Of a stretch of 64,000 nt of DNA, positions 59,101 to 64,000 are shown one piece after another. Below the pieces are notes generated by a model. It was not told the origin of the DNA, did no database searches, and saw nothing but the letters and a program-made list of their open reading frames with translations. Source of the DNA: Paracyclopina nana (lineage: Eukaryota; Arthropoda; Copepoda; Cyclopoida; Cyclopettidae); the NCBI GenBank assembly GCA_019096065.1, contig JAGUCH010000006.1, positions 2,066,001-2,130,000 on the forward strand. The letters are read 5' to 3'. The translations under genes and the position numbers were made by a program. Positions within the stretch are counted from its first letter, which is position 1; every line of letters begins with the position of its first letter.

Positions 59101-62100
59101 CTGTGTTACTTTTCTAATTTTTAATGCATAGATGATATACTGCAAACATATATGCAATATCAAGCATAGAACGTAGATTTTTTCCTCTCCATGTATCATG
59201 GATTGTAGATATATACCAAATCAACTATGATGATAGTGCTGCTTAAACAAAAAAGGTTATTACAACAACTGGTATCCCTCCACAATACCTCTTAATTAGG
59301 AAAAGTGAAATTAACAAGGATCATAATCAATCATATACAAATGACAACTCATAACAAGCTAACAACATGTAAAATACAAAATCCCAAATCAAATGACCAA
59401 GGCCTCAAAAGGAGGACAATATTCACAGGTTCACATCCTAAAGCACACATATCTAATCTACACTGTCGGGGATCCATTTTGCATGACAATTAACTCAACT
59501 CTTCGAATGGCTCAAAAGAAAATTGACGTGTGGCTTTTGGGCCACAATTCCTCGTTACAGTCAGTTATGTATTTTGAGCTGTATTGTGGTATTACAAGAA
59601 TACATGTCGCAATAAGCGCGTTACGATGCAGTCATAACTGCGTGACGAATAGCTTTTGCTACAAAGGCTGGCTTACCCAGATGAGTGAATGGGATATGTC
59701 TTATCAAAGCCCAAAAGCACACTGTGAATGCAATAATCCACACCATCTATTAATTCACCTCCACAATCGCAAATCGTGCAAGATTTTTTACAACAACTTA
59801 AACGTTTCCCCACAGTGCACGCGCCCCTCCTCCTATATAATGCAACATATTTATTTCCTCTCTTCGCCTGCTGTGCTCTAAATAATTGACTTTGGTTCTG
59901 ATGTACGATATATGCTAACTATGCGTAAAAAATCAGCGCGTCATCCGGAAAAATCATTCTGTTTTATCTTTTTGCAAGAACGACTACTGGCCTTTACGAC
60001 AGCCAAGTTTTCTTTTTGCAGAAACTCTCTGCCCAGCCGCCAAATCTTCCACCTTTCCTGCGAATCCCACGACCAGGTATGGTACCCGGAATGGGGCCTC
60101 GCAGCCCCAGATTCGGACCACCTCCCTCGGTCAGGTCTCCCTTCAGGCCTCCTTTCCGGCCGGGTGGGCCTAACCGGCCTCCTTTTCGGCCTCCAGTCGG
60201 AGGCGTTCCTCTCCCATTTCGGGGGACTTCTCCTCCGAATCTGATGAGAAAGTTGAGCATTGAAGGTGGCGGTCGGCCTCCATTGTTCGAGACCCTGGGA
60301 CGCCGGCCGTCCAACTCGATGCCTCCTTTTGTTCAGCCTCCGTCCTCGTCCTCCCCAGCCTCTTCCTGGTCCCCATCACAAAGCCCCTTTGGCGACCATG
60401 GGCAAAGCTACAAGCATTGCCAATATGAGGAGCAGGACTACAATGATTGGGACGATGTTCAGCAACCGCCTCCTCCTCCGCGGAGGCCAAGTGGTTACAG
60501 TTACGAGGACAGCCCCCCGGGGGGAGCCTCCTCGTCAATTTTAGACACAGATAATCAGCTGCAACAGCAGCAGACATCACCACCACCACCACAGCTTCTT
60601 CTACACAATGATAGTTCAAATCAGAGCTCGGTAAAGCAAAGCTCGTCCTGAGAATTAACTGTAATACCACGAATCAAAAGCTCTTAAAAATCCTTGCCCA
60701 CAGTTGGCCATATTACTTCCTAGGCTGGCTGCTCTCTTTTCCTCTAGTGGCATATAATGCTACTTTTTGCTGTCAAGGCCAACAAAGTGGCTAATTAACG
60801 AGGTCTTTTCTTTATTTGAAGATGAAAGCAGCTCGTTGCCACTTCCCAATCATTCTTTGTCGAGGCAACCGAAAAATTGGAAAGCTTCCCCTGAAAGTAA
60901 ATCAGTAATCTGGCTAACTGTGGGCTGGTCACTAAACGTATATCTTATATTTATAAATAACACACACTGCAACGAACCATCTAAATCCCCATCACATATT
61001 ACATATTTTGAGTGTTAGTCCCTCTTTGTGCAACATACAGAGGACTGTGTACCCCACTATACCACCGCAAAGCAGCACCCTGAAACTATATACATCTGCG
61101 TGTATCATGTTTATCCAGTCAAGTTAGCTTGCAGGGCCGCACCTAATAATGATTGGAAGCTAGGCCACGCATAGTAGGCAGATAATGATGAGCATCTAGA
61201 AAACTACTTTTATATACCAGCTTTGGATGTGTAAAAAACTGGCCTGCCAGCAGCTTTCCCTAAAAAGTGCAGAGGCGAGCGCAGATCTGACTTAGATAAG
61301 CTTTAAAAAGCCTACATAGCTCCCTCAAAAGCTCAAAACCTTTAATAGCAGCAAGCTTAGTATACTCGTGAGCTAGACTAGATGTTTGTGCACCCAATAT
61401 TTGCTTGTTTTTTGTCATGTCCTCATACTCAAGTATTGCATGATCACTGCCGTTCCTCTCCATCATCAGTAACTTGACTCCAACATGCTTATCTAATAAA
61501 AGCTAATAGTGCATGCTTAGACTACAATCAGTGTTGCTACTATGGTTATTGGATAATCAAATTGCTCAACCATTTTCAACTTTTCTTGTAGGAAAAAAGA
61601 AGGAGAGTAGCTCACTTGGCCTTTAAAAAAGTACGAGCCAATTAAGGGCCTGCTAACTTTTATAGTATATTGTAAAGCTAGGATGAAAACTATCCCAACA
61701 ATTTTGATATTGAATTGTTGACTGCAAGCCCAACTGAGATGATAACAGTACATGAGGAAGAAGTCCTTTTGTTGCTGAGTAATGCAATATTAGAGCATTG
61801 TTGTAGCTTTGCCAAGAAAAGATGACTGTCAAAGGTCGTTGAAAGTTGCTATGCCATGCCATGTCTACTTCTGAATGGCAAACAGTGGCAATGTGACACA
61901 ATATTTTCCGAAGACTCTCGAGTCAGCAGCAAAAATGGCCGCATTAATAAGTGGTTCGTGGCAAATTGATTCCCAATAAAGCATAGAGCATAAATGCTGC
62001 TGTTGGTGCTACAAAAGATAAGCATTTTGGCGTGAAGCTCTTGAGCACAAAATCGAAAGCCAGAAGCAAATCTATGAAAATAGAGTTGAGGATAAAGTTG

Positions 62101-63685
62101 TGCATATGCCCTACCACCACTCACTCCGTAGAGGCTGAGCGCATCTGGGAAAAAGTGGAGAAACTTTTCGAGCCAACTTATCAACCATACACTATACCAA
62201 GTAAAGGTGGAGGAAACTTAGTAATGGAAGCCTCCGCCGCAGTTCCAAAAAAGAGAGAAAGAAAAAGACCATGGCCTCGCGCACAATTTTTGATCATCAA
62301 CTTTTGGCTTTCGAAGAAAACCTCCCCACGCTCTGCGCAAGAGAAGTCTTCTGTTCTAATGAAAATTCCGTCCTTTTCAGCAAATGGGCATGGACCACAA
62401 CAACATGGGCCACATGGGGCCACCTCCAATGGACGATGGCATGGGCATGATGGGGCCACCACCAATGGTGGACGAGCTGGGCATGAACAACGGCAGTGGG
62501 CAAATGATGATGGACACCACGAACCTGGGCATGAACGAGATGGGCATGATGAGCAACGACAACATGGGCATGACGAACGACATGGGCATGATGGACAACA
62601 ACATGGGCATGATGGACAACAACTTGGGCATGATGGACGATATTATGGGTGGACCACCTGACTATTTCGAAAGCAGTGAGTATCAATCTGGAACGGAGCA
62701 AAAGCCTGCAGCTGGTCATGATGAGAGTCGTCGGCAACAAAGCATTGTTTCGCGTCAAAGCTCCGCGGCCTCGATGGAGCTTGACTCCGTATCGGTCAAG
62801 AAAATCGAGGACCACGAGAACGAGTATGACAGAGTTAAGCAAGCCCTTCTCTCTGATTTGAAAGACGATTTCGAGTATGACGAGGAGGCGGAGGACTCGC
62901 CTCCCCTTCCACACATGGGAGGAGGTCGTGACGACGAGGCTGAGCCTGCTGAGCTTTTTCCTTCTCCGCCCTCCTCCACCTCCTTCATAGTCCACCCTCC
63001 AATGACCTCGGCGGCCTCAACTTCAGACTCGCGGCCGCCTCGCTCGAAGGACACTCTAGAGTCGATTTTTGGATCTCAAGTCAAATCAGCAAAATCAGAG
63101 CCCAAATCTTGTTCCTCCTTCGCTACTACTACTTCCGACTGCAGCAGCAGCAGATCTTCTCGTAGTTGTTTGCTAATTGATGCCAAGCATGATTCAGCAT
63201 CTGTAGTAGAAGAAAATTGTAGAACCAAAGGCAGCTGCACCGCTACCACAACATCCACACAACCACTCGTTAATTGCCTCCGTGTGGAAGAGCCGTTTCC
63301 AGTCTGCCTTTCGCCCGAGCTGGACGCCATTCCTCCCGTGGCCTCGGGGCCTCATCGGAGGCTGTCCTCCTCAGCACCGCACGCCACTGGCGATGTGTAC
63401 ACCATCCCTGAGGTCCCTGAGGAGGAGGAAGGCAGTCCCACCACCGGAGACGGAGTCACGAGAGCCAAACACTCTGCAGCAGGTAGGCTTACACTTTTTT
63501 ACTTCCACTCTTACATTTGATGTAACAAGATATCCTGGCTTCTCTGTATTGATAACGAGGTTTATATATATACTACATGTGTGCGATACAATCTCGATGC
63601 TTACTGTTGGTTTCTAGGTTTCGTTCGCGATCTGGAGAGCTCTTTCACCACTATGGCTACTAATCAGACTGCACTCACACATTAA
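47137..63685 (+). CDS. Pro/Gln/Gly/Met-rich protein, RIM/active-zone-like (inferred), about 969 aa, eight exons
   Basis: Exons are 47137..47806, 54101..54290, 58109..58172, 58702..58845, 58941..59003, 60022..60630, 62381..63482 and, less certain, 63618..63685; all phases agree. The N-terminus is MPFGFGALKSFANSA, then an Ala/Val-rich amphipathic stretch, then poly-Gln/Pro and collagen-like GPP repeats without hydroxylation context. Exon 2 encodes MDLSHMHPDERAHIEDMQAK, which resembles the Rab3-binding helix of RIM/UNC-10 (DLSHLxxEER). Exon 6 is Pro/Arg-rich, and exon 7 has a GMGMM/DNN repeat, then an acidic and Ser-rich part. No zinc finger, PDZ or C2 domain is seen, so this may be a distant scaffold or the gene may run past the window. 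The RIM link rests on one short helix. Confidence 0.7.
47807..54100 (+). other. 6.3-kb intron 1 of the Pro/Gln-rich gene
   Basis: It carries one left end of the PIF-like MITE family (TTAGGCCCTGTTCACCTG, about 50303-50320) with no clear right end. Short ORFs (48076-48285, 49629-49883) have no supported function. Nothing else is seen. Confidence 0.45.
54930..55143. repeat. fold-back repeat A, about 210 bp
   Basis: The arms ATATATGTAAACAATTTATA and ATTTGTTTACATATATAT are inverted, around a central palindrome GGGCTCGAGCTTGCGAGAGCC. It is nearly identical to 55695-55922. It lies in intron 2 of the Pro/Gln-rich gene. Confidence 0.8.
55128..55709. repeat. TIR-bounded unit 1 with a tRNA-like sequence, 582 bp
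   Basis: The ends TTTATATGATGGAAAG and CTTTCCATCATATAA are inverted repeats. The interior is about 90% like 56732-57285 by eye. It includes the tRNA-like sequence at 55432-55503 and a T-run after it. Confidence 0.65.
55432..55503 (+). tRNA. tRNA-Arg(CCT)-like sequence, probably pseudogene or SINE head
   Basis: The 72 bases fit a tRNA layout: acceptor GTTTTGG/GCAAGGC (mostly paired with G-U), D-arm GCTC/GAGC, anticodon loop TTCCTAA and T-loop TTCAATC. The A box (TAGCTCAGCC) and B box (GGTTCAATCC) look usable by Pol III, and T6 follows. Mismatches in the anticodon and T stems argue against a working tRNA. Confidence 0.4.
55695..55922. repeat. fold-back repeat B, about 228 bp
   Basis: It is a second copy of fold-back A, bounded by CTTTCCATCATATAA and TTATATGATGGAAAG. 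The copy at 56732-57285 continues past the same CATATAA junction without it, so this one looks inserted or excised as a unit. Confidence 0.75.
55936..56130. repeat. fold-back repeat C, about 190 bp
   Basis: The arms CGAGCTGGGGCACGTAAA and TTTTACGTGCCCCAGCTCG are inverted, around GCCCGAGCCTGCGAGGGC. It is analogous in layout to A and B but differs in sequence. Confidence 0.75.
56308..56379 (+). tRNA. tRNA-Lys(CTT)-like sequence, probably pseudogene
   Basis: The D-arm (GCAC/GAGC), anticodon loop CTCTTGA (anticodon CTT) and T-loop TTCAAAC are in register, and the B box GGTTCAAACCC is intact. The acceptor ends do not pair, so it is unlikely to be a working tRNA. A T-run follows. Confidence 0.35.
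56453..56524 (+). tRNA. tRNA-like sequence with anticodon GCT, probably pseudogene
   Basis: The anticodon stem TTGGG/TCCAA is well paired, with loop ATGCTAA (GCT, serine). The variable loop has only five bases, whereas nuclear tRNA-Ser has a long arm, and the acceptor stem is poorly paired. The A box TAGCTCAGTGG is intact and T6 follows. Confidence 0.35.
56732..57285. repeat. unit 3, direct repeat of unit 1
   Basis: From GTTAATGAAGTTACCAGACC to CTTTCCATCATATAA, about 550 bp, closely similar to 55155-55709 in the same orientation. It carries the second Arg-like sequence. Confidence 0.75.
57009..57080 (+). tRNA. second tRNA-Arg(CCT)-like sequence, probably pseudogene
   Basis: It differs from 55432-55503 at only a few bases (GTATTGG acceptor, CAGTCAG D-loop, CATGC), but its acceptor stem has lost a further pair. 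The anticodon loop TTCCTAA is unchanged. T6 follows. Confidence 0.35.
57836..58055. mobile_element. PIF/Harbinger-like MITE, 220 bp
   Basis: It is the inverted copy of the MITE at 17065-17286, with ends GGGCCTGTTCACCTG and CAGGTAAACAGGGCC. TAA flanks both sides (57833-57835, 58056-58058). It lies in intron 2 just before exon 3 of the Pro/Gln-rich gene. Confidence 0.8.
59004..60021 (+). other. intron 5 of the Pro/Gln-rich gene
   Basis: An ORF at 59393-59881 overlaps another frame and lacks support. Nothing else is recognised. Confidence 0.4.
60631..62380 (+). other. intron 6 of the Pro/Gln-rich gene
   Basis: 1.75 kb with no recognised gene or repeat. The exon before it could also be read through to a stop at 60651, giving a shorter isoform. 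Confidence 0.4.
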
Positions 63686-64000
63686 CACAACTACTTCAAT
63701 TTCCTTCACGCGTGTGCCCAACTGAAGCCTTCTTTTTGGTTGGGCTGCTACAACAACACCACCATTACCACTACTACATGCGCCTGGATTTTCTCTCACC
63801 AAAAAGTTCTAGTGACAACTTAAGCTGCCATACATTCTCTTCTTCCTTCCCTTCTCTGCTCTATGCTTGTATCTTCTTACTAAAAAAGGTGCTAGTTGTA
63901 CTTCCACGATAGTGTAACGGTAGTTGAGAATCCAGGTCATGTACTACAGCTGCATATTAAGGGACAATACCTACGGTGGTGGCGGCACATTAGCACATCC
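63686..64000. other. 3' flank of the Pro/Gln-rich gene or further intron
   Basis: No AATAAA is obvious close to the proposed stop. This leaves open whether the last exon is real or the gene continues beyond the window. Confidence 0.35.

Noticed and set aside
63902..63965. tRNA-like start TCCACGATAGTGTAACGG near the window end
   Set aside because: Only an A-box-like stretch is present; no anticodon stem, T-arm or B box follows.

Overview
The window is nuclear DNA from an invertebrate animal. Its genes are split by GT-AG introns, many only about 55-100 bp long. Polyadenylation signals are AATAAA, and the products are metazoan: an astacin protease with three ShK domains, SLC13 carriers, a Sel1-repeat membrane protein and a possible synaptic scaffold. 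A BEL/Pao LTR retrotransposon and many MITEs are present. I cannot name the phylum from the sequence. Most host genes are split across short ORFs; I rebuilt them by hand from splice sites and phase agreement.

Layout. 0-2.3 kb: two small secreted-protein genes on the minus strand. 2.3-14.2 kb: a complete BEL/Pao element of 11,865 bp with 312-bp LTRs that look identical and a 5-bp target duplication. It has a 2,585-aa Gag-Pol ORF followed by two further ORFs, the second about 870 aa with zinc knuckles and no envelope features. 15.1-22.4 kb: a minus-strand membrane-protein gene in at least six exons, whose introns hold PIF-like, hAT-like and 3-bp-TSD MITEs. 25.1-27.4 kb: a small secreted Cys-rich protein gene lying just downstream of an uncharacterised acidic protein gene, same strand. 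27.9-29.6 kb: the six-exon astacin-ShK gene (minus). 30.6-31.2 kb: a partial hypothetical gene (plus).

32.2-44.2 kb: a nested cluster. A nine-exon SLC13-type carrier on the plus strand carries a Sel1-repeat gene antisense in intron 1. A second complete SLC13 paralogue lies antisense in intron 3, with a broken copy of that paralogue's last exon beside it. 47.1-63.7 kb: a plus-strand gene for a Pro/Gln/Gly/Met-rich protein of about 970 aa with a short RIM-like helix. Its 3.8-kb intron 2 contains an array of fold-back repeats and TIR-bounded units carrying four tRNA-like sequences.

The most unusual items are the extra ORF pair of the BEL element (possibly a degenerate 3'-5' exonuclease fold plus zinc knuckles, translated by an ATGA stop-start), the antisense nesting of SLC13 paralogues, the tRNA-like/fold-back array, and a MITE family with 3-bp target duplications carrying a nested hAT MITE.
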